The notes under the pieces: generated by a model
What the model was told of the DNA's origin: nothing
The model's input: only the letters and a program-made list of their open reading frames with translations
The model's database searches: none
Program-made: the position numbers and the translations under genes
Part shown: in pieces, positions 53,243 to 62,213 of the stretch
How positions within the stretch are numbered: position 1 is the first letter of the stretch
Layout: the number at the start of each line of letters is the position of its first letter
Source: Streptomyces cellostaticus
GTDB lineage: Bacteria > Actinomycetota > Actinomycetes > Streptomycetales > Streptomycetaceae
DNA: 64,000 bases
Assembly: GCF_023630175.1 (NCBI RefSeq)
Contig: NZ_JALLIN010000023.1
Span: 1-64,000 of the forward strand
Reading direction: 5' to 3'

Positions 53243-55243
53243 TCAGGAGTGAAGGGGGTTGGCGATGGCGACGTAGACGGACTGGGTGTCGACCGGACCG
53301 GCGAGTTCGTCCATGCCGTGCAGCCGGGTCAGCAGGTTGGCCTTGCAGCGCAGGACGGGTGAGTCGAGCAGCAGGCCGGGCAGCGGGGTCCGCAGGGCGA
53401 GCGGACCCGAGGCGGCATCGGCGAGAAACCCGCGGAAGGCGGCGAGCAGCAGTCGCTCGTCGGCGAGTTCCTGGGAGCCGAGGGCGCCGATCAGCCCGAG
53501 CACGTTGTTGACGGCGAGGTAGTACGCGAAGCGTTCGTCGGCCACCTCGTCCGCGACGAAGGTGTCGCTGCGCACGCCGATGCCGGGCAGCCGCGCGTCG
53601 AGTTCGTCGCGCCGGGACTCACGGAAGTAGTAGCCCTGGTTGTCGCGGAACCGGCCGCCCGCGGGCCAGCCGTCACGGTCGATCAGGACCAGCGTGTTCT
53701 GCTGATGCGCCTCGAGGGCGATTCCGGCCTCGCCGTCCAGCCAGAGCACGGGCCGCACGACCTGTTCCAGGTAGCGCAGGAACCACTCGGCCGCGACGGC
53801 TCCGACGGGGCGCCCGGTGCGGGCGGCGAGCCGTGCGACGAGTTGCGACAGACGGGACCGCAGGGTCCAGGGCCCCTTGGCCGGCCACGGGTCGGTGTCC
53901 GGTTCGGCGAGGGGCCGGGGTGAGACAAGTCCGGCCAGGCAGCTCACGTCGTCGGCCGGGGCGAACGGGTTGTGCCTGATCATGACGTCGAGACCGGGCA
54001 GGGGCAGCCCGTCCGGATCGTCGACGGCGAGCCAGGCGGGGTCGCGGACGATGTCGAAGGCGGGGTGTGCCGCCCGCCACGTACGGGCGAGGCCGCCGCG
54101 CAGCAGGCGGTGCACCTCGACTCCGCGGTGGAGTTCCTTGCGCAGGTTCTCCCGACGGGAGTTGGTGATGCGCAGGCCCAGTGACAGTTTCAGCATCGCG
54201 GGCGCGCCGGACCTGTGGACGGTGCGCACGGAGGAGGTGGGGTGCCAGGGAGGGCCGAGCGGACCGAGATCACGGAGGGCACCCGAGTCGAGCAGGGCCG
54301 CGGTCGCCTCACGATGCCTGACCTCCCTGGCCTGCCAGGGGTGCAGGGGCAGCAGGGCGAACCCCTCGGGCAGGGGGCTGGAGACGCCGGCGAGCCGCTG
54401 GGTGAGCCGGTCCGCGGGGACGGTACGGCCGCGTTCGGTCCAGGCCGAGTCGGTCGCCAGCAGAGAGGGGGCGACGGCCCACCAGTGCAGCGGGAAGGAG
54501 CCGCGTGACTCCGGTGAGTAGAGCGCGCCTTCGGCCTCGGTCAGGCCTTCCCGGCTCTTCGGGGCGGGGTGGAGGGGATGCCCGAGGAGCAGGGACTGCT
54601 CGGCGCTGAGGAACGGATCGGGGCCGTCGTCCGGATGCGCGCGCCGGTCGCTGATGAACGTCGCGGTGCGGCGCAGGGAGTCGGCCACCCTGGCGACCAG
54701 GTCACCACCGCCGCCCGCGGCCCCGCTCCCGGGCCGCTGGGGGGTGCCCGGGGTGCCCGGGGTGCCGGGGGTGCCAGGGGTGCCGGGGGTGCCGGGGGTG
54801 CAGAGGGTGCCGCCGAGTGCCTCTCTGGCGAGCAGGGCCGCGAGAGTGAGCGCGTCGACGGGCGGTGCCGTCTCGGCACCGGCGAGGCGGACCGGGCCGA
54901 AGCGGTGCCAGCCCGCCGGGGACCAGTGCCGGACCCGGACGATCAGCGCGGTGCCGCTGCGGAGCAGCGGGACACGAAGGGGGCCGGTGGCGGGGGCGGC
55001 GAGGCCGGTCTCCCGCACCCAGCAGCGCAGCAGGTTCTCGACGGCGGCGGCCTGGGCGGCGTTGCCGGGATCGGGGTCCTCCAGTGGGTCGGCTCCGGGG
55101 GGGTCCGCGCTCATGCCGTCCGGGGCTCGTCGCTTCTGCTGGGGGAACGACTCGGCGAGCGGCACCTGGGAGGGCTGGGTCCCGGAGTCGCCCGGTTCGT
55201 CGGGGCTGCCGGAGCGGCCGTCGGGTGCGGGGGTGGCGTTCAA
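53243..55243 (-). CDS. IucA/IucC family siderophore synthetase (NIS synthetase)
   Basis: A 666-residue NRPS-independent siderophore synthetase that joins a carboxylic acid such as citrate to an amine or alcohol, using ATP. The N-terminal ~150 residues are variable and contain a (GTP)n tripeptide repeat, probably a disordered linker. The catalytic core begins near 190, with HPLHPAPKSREGL and LLPLHPWQ. The ATP-site segment is MLKLSLGLRITNSRRENLRK, followed by the FhuF-like C-terminus (GLALEAHQQN-type segment, here IALEAHQQNTLV). The gene starts at ATG 55243 and lies downstream of the aminotransferase gene, with a 484-bp gap of repeats and a MITE between them. Confidence 0.93.
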   Translation of the reverse strand: MNATPAPDGRSGSPDEPGDSGTQPSQVPLAESFPQQKRRAPDGMSADPPGADPLEDPDPGNAAQAAAVENLLRCWVRETGLAAPATGPLRVPLLRSGTALIVRVRHWSPAGWHRFGPVRLAGAETAPPVDALTLAALLAREALGGTLCTPGTPGTPGTPGTPGTPGTPQRPGSGAAGGGGDLVARVADSLRRTATFISDRRAHPDDGPDPFLSAEQSLLLGHPLHPAPKSREGLTEAEGALYSPESRGSFPLHWWAVAPSLLATDSAWTERGRTVPADRLTQRLAGVSSPLPEGFALLPLHPWQAREVRHREATAALLDSGALRDLGPLGPPWHPTSSVRTVHRSGAPAMLKLSLGLRITNSRRENLRKELHRGVEVHRLLRGGLARTWRAAHPAFDIVRDPAWLAVDDPDGLPLPGLDVMIRHNPFAPADDVSCLAGLVSPRPLAEPDTDPWPAKGPWTLRSRLSQLVARLAARTGRPVGAVAAEWFLRYLEQVVRPVLWLDGEAGIALEAHQQNTLVLIDRDGWPAGGRFRDNQGYYFRESRRDELDARLPGIGVRSDTFVADEVADERFAYYLAVNNVLGLIGALGSQELADERLLLAAFRGFLADAASGPLALRTPLPGLLLDSPVLRCKANLLTRLHGMDELAGPVDTQSVYVAIANPLHS
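54741..54812. repeat. 9-bp tandem repeat encoding (Gly-Thr-Pro)n
   Basis: Eight near-identical copies of a GGGGTGCCC-type unit, in frame within the IucA/IucC gene. They encode GTPGTPGTP at about residues 145-168. Copies differ mostly at the last base. Length variation between strains is likely. Confidence 0.85.
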
Positions 55244-55312
55244 GACGGCTCCTCGGAAGGGATGGGCTGGGCTGGGCCTGCGGATGGTTGATCGGGTCGC
55301 GTCCGGCCGCCC

Positions 55313-55417
55313 CGTCGTCCACTCGGCCGTCGTGCGGTCGGCCGTCGTGCGGTCGGCCGTCGTGCGGTCGGCCGTCGTGCGGTCGGCCGTCGTGCGGTCG
55401 GCCGTCGTGCGGTCGGT
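55313..55417. repeat. 15-bp tandem repeat, about seven copies
   Basis: Unit CGTCGTGCGGTCGGC: five perfect copies (55328-55402), a sixth with one mismatch (55403-55417) and a degenerate copy on the left (55313-55327). It lies in the gap between the aminotransferase and IucA/IucC genes and is not supported as coding. Confidence 0.9.
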
Positions 55418-55563
55418 GCCGCGGTGCGGTCGTCACGGGCCCGGGCAGCGGGGCGGGCAGCCATGTCGCGGTGCTGTCCATGTGCGACCGGTACGCGACG
55501 GGAGCGTGTGGGTGGCTTCCCGGCTCCTCGGGCCCGGTGGCGGGGACCGTTCCGGTCGGGGTG

Positions 55564-55731
55564 CTAGTGCTGTGACCGGAACGGTTTGCCGGAAGGCTCG
55601 CGGCGTCCGGGGCGGTGCAGCGCAAGGCGGAGCATCGTCCGCGTACTGGACGTACTCGGGCGATGCGACAACGCGGCGAGGTGCCGTGCCGGACGCCGCG
55701 AGCCGGTGAACCCTTCCGGTCACGGCACTAG
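55564..55731. mobile_element. MITE-like long palindromic element bounded by CTAG
   Basis: Terminal inverted repeats of ~43-47 bp begin CTAGTGCTGTGACCGGAA and end with its near complement TTCCGGTCACGGCACTAG. They differ by a few bases and a 4-bp insertion. The centre also pairs (GCATCGTCC with GGGCGATGC), so the whole 168 bp can fold as one hairpin. It has no gene of its own. CTAG at both ends suits TA-targeting of IS630-type transposases (inference). Its right CTAG supplies the TAG stop of the aminotransferase gene. I know similar palindromes from other Streptomyces genomes. Confidence 0.75.
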
Positions 55732-57200
55732 CCGTTGCCGGGGGCAGGAGCGCCCTGATGGCGGTGCCGGTGGCCGCGGTCGCGCCATCGGCGGGCCGCC
55801 GCTGCCACCGCGTCGGCCAGGCGGTCCATGACGGCTGCCGCCTGCTCGTCGGAGATGGTCAGCGGTGGAAGGAGGCGTACGACGCAGGCGTGGCGGCCGC
55901 CGAGTTCCACGATGAGCCCTCGCTGGAGGCACTCCCGCTGGACGGCCGCCGCGAGTTCGGGGGCGGCTCGGTGCGGGGTGCGGGTGGACCGGGGGCCTTC
56001 GGCGATGAACCGGTGGTCGCCGCCGAAGGGGTCCTCGGCCGGTCCGGTCGGCTCGCTCTCCGGGTCCACCAGTTCGATGCCGATCATCAGCCCCCGTCCC
56101 CGGACATCACCCACGCACGGGAACGCGTCCTGCAGTTGGCGGAGTCGGGACAGCATTCGGGCGCCCAGAGTGGCGGCGCGCTCGGCGAGGGCGTTCCGCC
56201 GTACGTGCGCCAGGGTGGCGGTGCCGGCGGCCATGGCCAGCTGGTTGCCGCGGAAGGTGCCCGCATGGGCGCCGGGCTGCCAGGCGTCGAGGTCGTCGCG
56301 GTAGACGACCACGGCCAGCGGCAGGCTGCCGCCGATGGCCTTGGACAGGACCATGACGTCGGGTGTGACACCGCTGTGCTCCACGGCCCAGAAGGCGCCG
56401 GTGCGGCCGACCCCGGTCTGGATCTCGTCGGCGATCAGCGGGATGGAGCGGTCGGCGGTGATCTCCCGCATGCGCCGCAGCCAGGCGTCGGGCGCCGGGA
56501 TCACGCCGCCCTCGCCCTGCACGGGTTCCACGATCATCCCGGCGGGGAGCGGTACGCCCGACTTCGGGTCGTCGAGGAGGGACTCGGTCCAGCGGGCGGC
56601 GAGTTCGGCGCCGCGCGGGCCGCCGACGCCGAAGGGGCAGCGGTAGTCCTGCGGGTACGGCAGCCGCGCGACCCGGACGTCTCCGGCTCCGCCGGAGGCC
56701 GCCATGGCTCCCGCCGTCATGCCGTGGTAGGCGCCGGTGAAGGCGAGCATGCCGGTGCGTCCGGTGGCGGTGCGGACCAGCTTGAGCGCGGCTTCGACGG
56801 CGTCGGTGCCGGCCGGTCCGCAGAACTGCACCCGGGCACGGCCCGCGAGCCCGGGCGGCAGGGTGTGGAACAACTCGGTGATGAAGGCGTCCTTCACCGG
56901 TGTCGCCAGGTCGAGGACGGACAGCGGGGCGCCGGAGTCGAGGACCCGGCGGATGGCCTCCAGGACCACGGGATGATTGTGGCCGAGGGCGAGGGTGCCG
57001 GCTCCCGAGAGACAGTCCAGGTAGCGGCGGCCGTCGGCACCCTCGATGGTCAGTCCCCGCGCGCGCACCGGCACGATGGGCAGGGCCCGCGCGTAGGTGC
57101 GTGCCGCGGACTCACGCGCCGACTGGCGCCCGAGGATCCCCTCGTGCACCGTGCGCTCTTCCCCGTACGCATCCTCAGCCACCGACTCGGTCACGGCCAC
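55728..57200 (-). CDS. Diaminobutyrate-2-oxoglutarate aminotransferase (siderophore-type)
   Basis: A 490-residue class III PLP aminotransferase resembling RhbA/DatA enzymes, which make 2,4-diaminobutyrate for diaminopropane-type siderophores. The conserved CLSGAGTLALGHNHP precedes the core. The phosphate site is GPAGTDAVEAALKL, the Asp to PLP is in IADEIQTGVGRTG and the Schiff-base Lys is in VLSKAIGGSLPLAV. The C-terminal ~40 residues are His/Arg-rich and end at a TAG provided by a MITE-like element. The start is one of two nearby GTGs; GTG 57200 has GGAGG about 10 nt upstream, while GTG 57194 is an alternative. It heads the reduced siderophore locus. Confidence 0.9.
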   Translation of the reverse strand: MAVTESVAEDAYGEERTVHEGILGRQSARESAARTYARALPIVPVRARGLTIEGADGRRYLDCLSGAGTLALGHNHPVVLEAIRRVLDSGAPLSVLDLATPVKDAFITELFHTLPPGLAGRARVQFCGPAGTDAVEAALKLVRTATGRTGMLAFTGAYHGMTAGAMAASGGAGDVRVARLPYPQDYRCPFGVGGPRGAELAARWTESLLDDPKSGVPLPAGMIVEPVQGEGGVIPAPDAWLRRMREITADRSIPLIADEIQTGVGRTGAFWAVEHSGVTPDVMVLSKAIGGSLPLAVVVYRDDLDAWQPGAHAGTFRGNQLAMAAGTATLAHVRRNALAERAATLGARMLSRLRQLQDAFPCVGDVRGRGLMIGIELVDPESEPTGPAEDPFGGDHRFIAEGPRSTRTPHRAAPELAAAVQRECLQRGLIVELGGRHACVVRLLPPLTISDEQAAAVMDRLADAVAAAARRWRDRGHRHRHQGAPAPGNG

Positions 57201-57585
57201 GACTCGCTGTCCTCCCCGCTGTCCAGAGGTGATGTGATCCACGGGGAGCGGGCCCAGGCAGCCGACCCCCCACCCCTACAACCGCGAACCGGCCCACGGG
57301 TTACGGGTTGCCGGGTAATCCCCGTGGTCCACGCGGTCCCCGGACGACGGCCGGAGGGATCGCGTTCGCCCTGAGGTGAGGCACCGGACCGCGGCCGGTG
57401 TGCTTCCAGGTCAGACCGCTTGTAGCCGAACCGTTGCCGGACCGTCGGAACTCCCCCACAGCGAACGCATAGTGTGTGGTGCCGTTCCCAGCGGACCCGC
57501 TGCGCCGGTGTCAACTCCCCACGAGTGCGACGCCGGTGCCGGGACCCGAGCGCCGAGTACCTTCACATCAGGGGGAGTCAACAGC
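57201..57585. other. Divergent promoter region, aminotransferase and serine protease genes
   Basis: These 385 bp contain the promoters of both genes. TAGTGT at 57470 is a possible -10 for the protease gene. A weak half-match to an iron box (TGAGGTGAGGCACC near 57372) is not convincing. No other feature was seen. Confidence 0.4.
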
Positions 57586-58818
57586 ATGCGATCCATACGG
57601 CCGTCGTTCACCGTTCGACGCGGGAGGGGCGCGCCGCGCAGGACCTCCCCCGCGCTGGCGACGGTCGCCCTCGTCTCGGCGCTGGCGCTGACCGCCACGG
57701 CCTGCAACGGCGACGGTGACGACAACGCCGACGACAGACCGACCGCCACCGCGACCCAGGGCGGCACCGGCGACGGCAAGATCAAGATTCCGGACGACAT
57801 CCGTCAGAAGCTCAAGGAGCACGGGATCGATGTCGACAAGTGGAAGAACGGCGCCTGGAAGAACTGGGACAGGGACGACTGGCTGCGCGAGGCCAACGAC
57901 TTCGTCAACCCCATCATCAAGGGGCTGTGGGACCCGGACCGGATGCGGGACGCCGACGACCCGGCCAAGCGGGTCGACGACAACGACCTCTCCGGTGACC
58001 AGGGCGTGACGGACCCGACCCCGGCGCCGGTGACGGCACAGGCGGTCAGGCCTCCGTACCACACCAGCGCGGCCGCCTCGGGCAAGGTCTTCTTCGACTC
58101 CCCCGAGGGCACGATGGTCTGCTCGGCGACGGTCGTGCGGGACCCGGCGCACCCGGGCAAGTCCAACCTCATCTGGACGGCCGGCCACTGCGTGCACGCC
58201 GGCAAGAGCGGTGGCTGGTACCGCAACATCGCCTTCGTGCCGTCGTACAACAACCAGGGCAGGCCGAACGCCGAGCTGCAGGACGCGAGCCGGGCGGAGG
58301 TCGCGCCGTACGGGGTCTGGTGGGCAGACGCGGCGAAGACCTCGCAGCAGTGGATCGATCAGGGCGGCCGAACCGGCGGCAACGGTGCCTCGTACGACTT
58401 CGCGGTGATCCATGTGACGCCGGAGCAGGGCAACGCCGGCAAGTCGCTGGAGGAGACGGTCGGTGGGGCGCTTCCGGTCGACTTCGGCGCTCCGGCCGTG
58501 CCGAAGGTGCGGAGCATCACGGCGACGGGCTATCCGGCCGCGGCTCCGTACGACGGCCAGCTCGCCTACCAGTGCCGGGACAAGCCGGGCCGGCTGTCCC
58601 TCGGCACGTCGGACCCGACGATGTACCGCATCGGCTGCACGATGACCGGCGGCTCCTCCGGCGGCGGCTGGGTGGAGACCGGCTCGGACGGCAAGCCGGT
58701 CCTGGTGTCCAACACCTCGATCGGCCCGGTGCGCGCGGGCTGGCTGGCGGGCCCCCGTCTGGGCGAGGTGGCCAAGGGCGTCTACGACTCGGTCAGCGAG
58801 AAGTTCGCCGGGCGGTAG
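57586..58818 (+). CDS. Trypsin-like serine peptidase lipoprotein
   Basis: A 410-residue secreted peptidase. A long basic N-terminus and a hydrophobic run end in a lipobox-like TATAC, so the mature protein is probably lipid-anchored at about Cys 42. Residues ~45-150 form an acidic, hydrophilic pro-region (KLKEHGIDVDKWKNGAWKNW). The peptidase domain has catalytic His in WTAGHCVHAG, Asp in ASYDFAVIHV and Ser in TGGSSGGGWV. It resembles actinobacterial V8/trypsin-like peptidases. The ATG has GGGGGAG upstream. A perfect 20-bp terminator follows. Confidence 0.9.
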   Translation: MRSIRPSFTVRRGRGAPRRTSPALATVALVSALALTATACNGDGDDNADDRPTATATQGGTGDGKIKIPDDIRQKLKEHGIDVDKWKNGAWKNWDRDDWLREANDFVNPIIKGLWDPDRMRDADDPAKRVDDNDLSGDQGVTDPTPAPVTAQAVRPPYHTSAAASGKVFFDSPEGTMVCSATVVRDPAHPGKSNLIWTAGHCVHAGKSGGWYRNIAFVPSYNNQGRPNAELQDASRAEVAPYGVWWADAAKTSQQWIDQGGRTGGNGASYDFAVIHVTPEQGNAGKSLEETVGGALPVDFGAPAVPKVRSITATGYPAAAPYDGQLAYQCRDKPGRLSLGTSDPTMYRIGCTMTGGSSGGGWVETGSDGKPVLVSNTSIGPVRAGWLAGPRLGEVAKGVYDSVSEKFAGR

Positions 58819-58839
58819 GGCCCGCGCGGCCTCACACGT

Positions 58840-58891
58840 GGGACGGGGCGGCGGCGAGGCGCCCGTGGCCACCTCGCCGCCGCCCCGTCCC
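58840..58891 (+). terminator. Terminator of the serine peptidase gene
   Basis: Perfect 20-bp stem (58840-58859 with 58872-58891) and a 12-nt loop, 21 bp after the stop codon. Confidence 0.88.
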
Positions 58892-58992
58892 GGCCCCCGC
58901 GCGCGGTCGACGCCGGCCGACCGCCGACCGGCTCGGACGACACCGAACCGCACGGCCGATGTCGGCCGGCCGGCTCGGCGCGGGCCGATGAC

Positions 58993-59037
58993 GAGAGGCC
59001 CGCCCCCGGAATACGCCGAACGGGTGGCGGGCCTCTC
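58993..59037 (-). terminator. hflX terminator
   Basis: 12-bp perfect stem (58993-59004 GAGAGGCCCGCC with 59026-59037), 21-nt loop, 24 bp past the hflX stop. Confidence 0.7.
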
Positions 59038-59061
59038 GACTGCGCCGGGGGCGCCCCGGGG

Positions 59062-60552
59062 TCAGGCCGCGGGGGTCGGCGCGTAGGGGGCCAGGTCCGC
59101 GGCCAGCTCCTCGTGTACCCGGGCCTTGAGCAGGGTGCCCTCCTCGGTGTGCTCCTCGGAGATCACCTCGCCCTCGGTGTGGGCGCGGGCGACGAGCTTG
59201 CCGTGGGTGTACGGGACGATCGCCTCGACCTCGACCGAGGGCCGGGGCAGCTCGTTGTCGATCAGCGCCAGCAGTTCCTCGATGCCCTGGCCGGTGCGGG
59301 CCGAGACGGCGATGGAGCGCTTCTCCATCCGCAGCAGCCGCTGGAGCACCAGCGGGTCGGCCAGGTCCGCCTTGTTGATCACGACGATCTCGGGCACGTC
59401 GGTCGCGCCGACGTCCCGGATCACCTCGCGCACGGCTGCCAACTGCTCCTCCGGGACCGGGTGCGAGCCGTCCACCACGTGCAGGATCAGGTCGGAGTCC
59501 CCGACCTCCTCCATGGTGGAGCGGAACGCCTCGACCAGGTGGTGCGGCAGGTGCCGGACGAAACCGACGGTGTCGGCCAGCGTGTACAGCCGCCCGCTGG
59601 GGGTCTCGGCCCGGCGCACGGTCGGGTCGAGGGTCGCGAACAGCGCGTTCTCGACCAGGACGCCCGCGCCGGTCAGTCGGTTGAGCAGGGAGGACTTGCC
59701 GGCGTTGGTGTAGCCGGCGATGGCGACGGACGGCACCTTGTTGCGCCGGCGCTCCTGGCGCTTGATCTCGCGGCCCGTCTTCATGTCCGCGATCTCCCGG
59801 CGCATCTTCGCCATCTTCTCGCGGATCCGGCGCCGGTCCGTCTCGATCTTGGTCTCACCGGGGCCACGCGTGGCGAGGCCGCCGCGGCCACCACCCATCT
59901 GGCGGGACAGGGACTGACCCCAGCCTCGCAGCCTCGGCAGCATGTACTGCATCTGCGCCAGCGCGACCTGTGCCTTGCCCTCTCGGGACTTGGCGTGCTG
60001 CGCGAAGATGTCGAGGATCAGGGCCGTACGGTCGATGACCTTGACCTTGACGACGTCCTCGAGCTGGATGAGCTGGCCCGGGCTCAGCTCACCGTCGCAG
60101 ATGACGGTGTCCGCGCCCGTTTCGATGACGATGTCACGCAGTTCCAGCGCCTTGCCGGAGCCGATGTAGGTGGCCGCGTCGGGCTTGTCCCGGCGCTGGA
60201 TCACGCCGTCGAGCACGAGCGCTCCGGCGGTCTCGGCGAGGGCGGCCAGCTCCGCGAGGGAGTTGTCCGCGTCCTGGGCGGTCCCCGTGGTCCACACCCC
60301 GACGAGCACGACCCGCTCCAGGCGGAGCTGGCGGTACTCGACCTCGGTGACGTCCTCCAGCTCGGTGGACAGGCCCGCCACGCGGCGCAGTGCCGCCCGC
60401 TCGGAGCGGTCGAACTGCTCACCGTCCCGCTCGCCGTCGATCTCGTGGCTCCAGGCGACGTCCTCTTCCATCAGGGCATCGGCCCGAAGACCTTCGGGGT
60501 AGTCGTGCGCGAGGCGCTTGGTGTCCTGGGAAGGGGAAGAAGAGGAGGTCAT
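59062..60552 (-). CDS. hflX: Ribosome-associated GTPase HflX
   Basis: A 496-residue GTPase that binds the large ribosomal subunit, splits stalled ribosomes and rescues translation under stress. The N-terminal HflX domain (~85-260) has VVLVGVWTTG and the glycine-rich GGGRGGLATRGPGETKIETD. A coiled coil of charged residues follows. The G domain has G1 AGYTNAGKSS, G3 DTVGFVRHLP, G4 NKAD and G5 SARTG. The C-terminal ~60 residues form the small end domain. The ATG has AAGGAT upstream. The extended N-terminus is typical for actinobacteria. It is probably monocistronic between terminators. Confidence 0.95.
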   Translation of the reverse strand: MTSSSSPSQDTKRLAHDYPEGLRADALMEEDVAWSHEIDGERDGEQFDRSERAALRRVAGLSTELEDVTEVEYRQLRLERVVLVGVWTTGTAQDADNSLAELAALAETAGALVLDGVIQRRDKPDAATYIGSGKALELRDIVIETGADTVICDGELSPGQLIQLEDVVKVKVIDRTALILDIFAQHAKSREGKAQVALAQMQYMLPRLRGWGQSLSRQMGGGRGGLATRGPGETKIETDRRRIREKMAKMRREIADMKTGREIKRQERRRNKVPSVAIAGYTNAGKSSLLNRLTGAGVLVENALFATLDPTVRRAETPSGRLYTLADTVGFVRHLPHHLVEAFRSTMEEVGDSDLILHVVDGSHPVPEEQLAAVREVIRDVGATDVPEIVVINKADLADPLVLQRLLRMEKRSIAVSARTGQGIEELLALIDNELPRPSVEVEAIVPYTHGKLVARAHTEGEVISEEHTEEGTLLKARVHEELAADLAPYAPTPAA

Positions 60553-60633
60553 TGGATCCTTACGTCGGTGGGAGGGCCGGATCGGCTGTCGTGTGCTACA
60601 ACGCACGGGTCCCCCGGGAGATTCCCGTGTCCC

Positions 60634-60672
60634 GTGCCGCGCCGACCCCAAGATGGTCGCACGGCGCGGCAC
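60634..60672 (-). terminator. Terminator of the M1 aminopeptidase gene
   Basis: Perfect 11-bp stem (60634-60644 GTGCCGCGCCG with 60662-60672), 14 bp beyond the stop codon. Confidence 0.65.
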
Positions 60673-60686
60673 GACCCGTCACCGCG

Positions 60687-62213
60687 TTATTCCCAGCCCG
60701 GCCCGCCCTTCTTGCCGCGCTTGTCCCGCTTGGACTCCTTGGCGGACCTGTCGCTCTTCCAGTCCGGGTGGCCGGGCATCGGCGGGGTCTTCTCGCCGTA
60801 CAGCCAGGGCTGGAGGAAACCGGTCAGGTCACGGCCGGCGACGGACGACGCCAGGCGGACGAACTCGGCGGTGGTGGCGGTCGAGTCGCGGTGCTCCCGG
60901 ACCCAGTCCCGCTCCAGGCGCTCGAAGGCACGCGTGCCGATCTCCTGCCGCAGGGCGTAGAGCACCAGTGCCGCTCCGTCGTAGATGTTCGGCCGGAAGA
61001 TGCTGATCTTCTGGCCGGGCGCGGGCGGCTTGGGCCGGGCCGGCGGGCCGCCGTCGGCCCGCCAGCGGTCCGACGCGCCGTAGGCGGCCTTCATGCGGTC
61101 CACCATGGGCCGCTTGGACTTCTCCTGGGCGTAGAGGGACTCGTACCAGGTGGCGTGCCCCTCGTTCAGCCAGGCGTCGGACCAGGTGCGCGGGCTGACA
61201 CTGTCACCGAACCACTGGTGGGACAGCTCGTGCACCATGATCGAGTCGACGTACCAGGCGGGGTAGCCGGGCTTGGTGAAGATGTCCTTCTCGAAGAGCG
61301 AGAGGGTCTGCGTCTCCAGTTCGAACCCGGTGGAGGCCTGGGCCATGAGCAGGCCGTACGTTTCGAACGGGTAGGAGCCGACCTTGCTCTCCAGCCAGGC
61401 GATCTGGTCGGGTGTCTTCGCGAGCCAGGGTTCGAGCGCTTTGCGGTCGGCGCTGGGCACGACGTCGCGGACCGGAAGACCGTGGGGGCCCTTGCGGCGC
61501 ACCACGGCGGAGCGGCCGACGGACACCTGGGCCAGCTCGGTGGCCATGGGGTGCTGCGTGCGGTAGGTCCAGGTGGTGGCGGGGCCGACGCGCTCGGCTC
61601 CGGTCGGCAGGCCGTTGGCCACGGCGGTGTACTCGTTGGGGGCGGTGACCCGGATGGTGAACATCGCCTTGTCCGACGGGTGGTCGTTGCACGGGAAGAC
61701 CAGGTGCGCGGCGTCGGCCTGGTTGGCCATCGCGAGGCCGTCGGTGGTGCGCACCCAGCCGCCGTCCCGGCCCTTGGCGCTGACGGGGTCGCTGGTGTGC
61801 TTCACGGTGATCCGCGTCCAGCTTCCCCGGGGCAGCGGGCGGTCGGGGGTGATCACCAGGTCCTCGCCCGCGCCGGCGAAGGCGGCGGGGCGGCCGTCCA
61901 CCTCGACGGACTCGACGGTGCCGTGCGCGAAGTCGAGATTGAGGCGGTCCAGGCCGGTGGTCGTCCAGGCGTCGATGGTGGTGACGGCCCGCAGCGGCTT
62001 GTCGTTCTTCCCGGAATAGGTGAAGGACAGGTCGTACGACGCCACGTCGTACCCGGGGTTGCCCAGGGTCGGGAAGAGCCGGTCACCGACGCCCAGCGGC
62101 TCGGCCGGGGCGGCGGCGGCGAGCAGGCAGACGGAGACGGCGGAGGCGAGCAGGGCGGCCTTCCGGCGGCGGAAGGGGCGGAGGTTCCGGCCCCGGCGGA
62201 GGGTGAGCGGCAT
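60687..62213 (-). CDS. Secreted M1 family aminopeptidase
   Basis: A 508-residue zinc aminopeptidase. The signal peptide covers ~1-37 (to AAAAPAEP). The beta-sandwich N-domain is followed by the catalytic thermolysin-like domain. Its zinc motif HELSHQWFG is at about 332 and NEGHATW gives the third ligand, the HEXXH-18-E spacing of M1. The GAMEN-like exopeptidase motif is not clearly kept. The C-terminus is highly charged (SDRSAKESKRDKRGKK). It should trim peptides outside the cell. The start is the ATG at 62213, after a short gap from the RSH gene; no strong ribosome site was noted. Confidence 0.92.
   Translation of the reverse strand: MPLTLRRGRNLRPFRRRKAALLASAVSVCLLAAAAPAEPLGVGDRLFPTLGNPGYDVASYDLSFTYSGKNDKPLRAVTTIDAWTTTGLDRLNLDFAHGTVESVEVDGRPAAFAGAGEDLVITPDRPLPRGSWTRITVKHTSDPVSAKGRDGGWVRTTDGLAMANQADAAHLVFPCNDHPSDKAMFTIRVTAPNEYTAVANGLPTGAERVGPATTWTYRTQHPMATELAQVSVGRSAVVRRKGPHGLPVRDVVPSADRKALEPWLAKTPDQIAWLESKVGSYPFETYGLLMAQASTGFELETQTLSLFEKDIFTKPGYPAWYVDSIMVHELSHQWFGDSVSPRTWSDAWLNEGHATWYESLYAQEKSKRPMVDRMKAAYGASDRWRADGGPPARPKPPAPGQKISIFRPNIYDGAALVLYALRQEIGTRAFERLERDWVREHRDSTATTAEFVRLASSVAGRDLTGFLQPWLYGEKTPPMPGHPDWKSDRSAKESKRDKRGKKGGPGWE

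Noticed and set aside
55258..55709. Reading frames through the 15-bp repeats (repeated Ser-Ala-Val-Val-Arg or Arg-Pro-Thr-Ala-Arg)
   Set aside because: A 15-bp unit stays open in several frames by its nature; there is no ribosome site, domain or conserved start.
57372..57390. TGAGGTGAGGCACC as an iron box for the siderophore locus
   Set aside because: Only the left half resembles the consensus; the right half does not pair, and the site is ~170 bp from the start.
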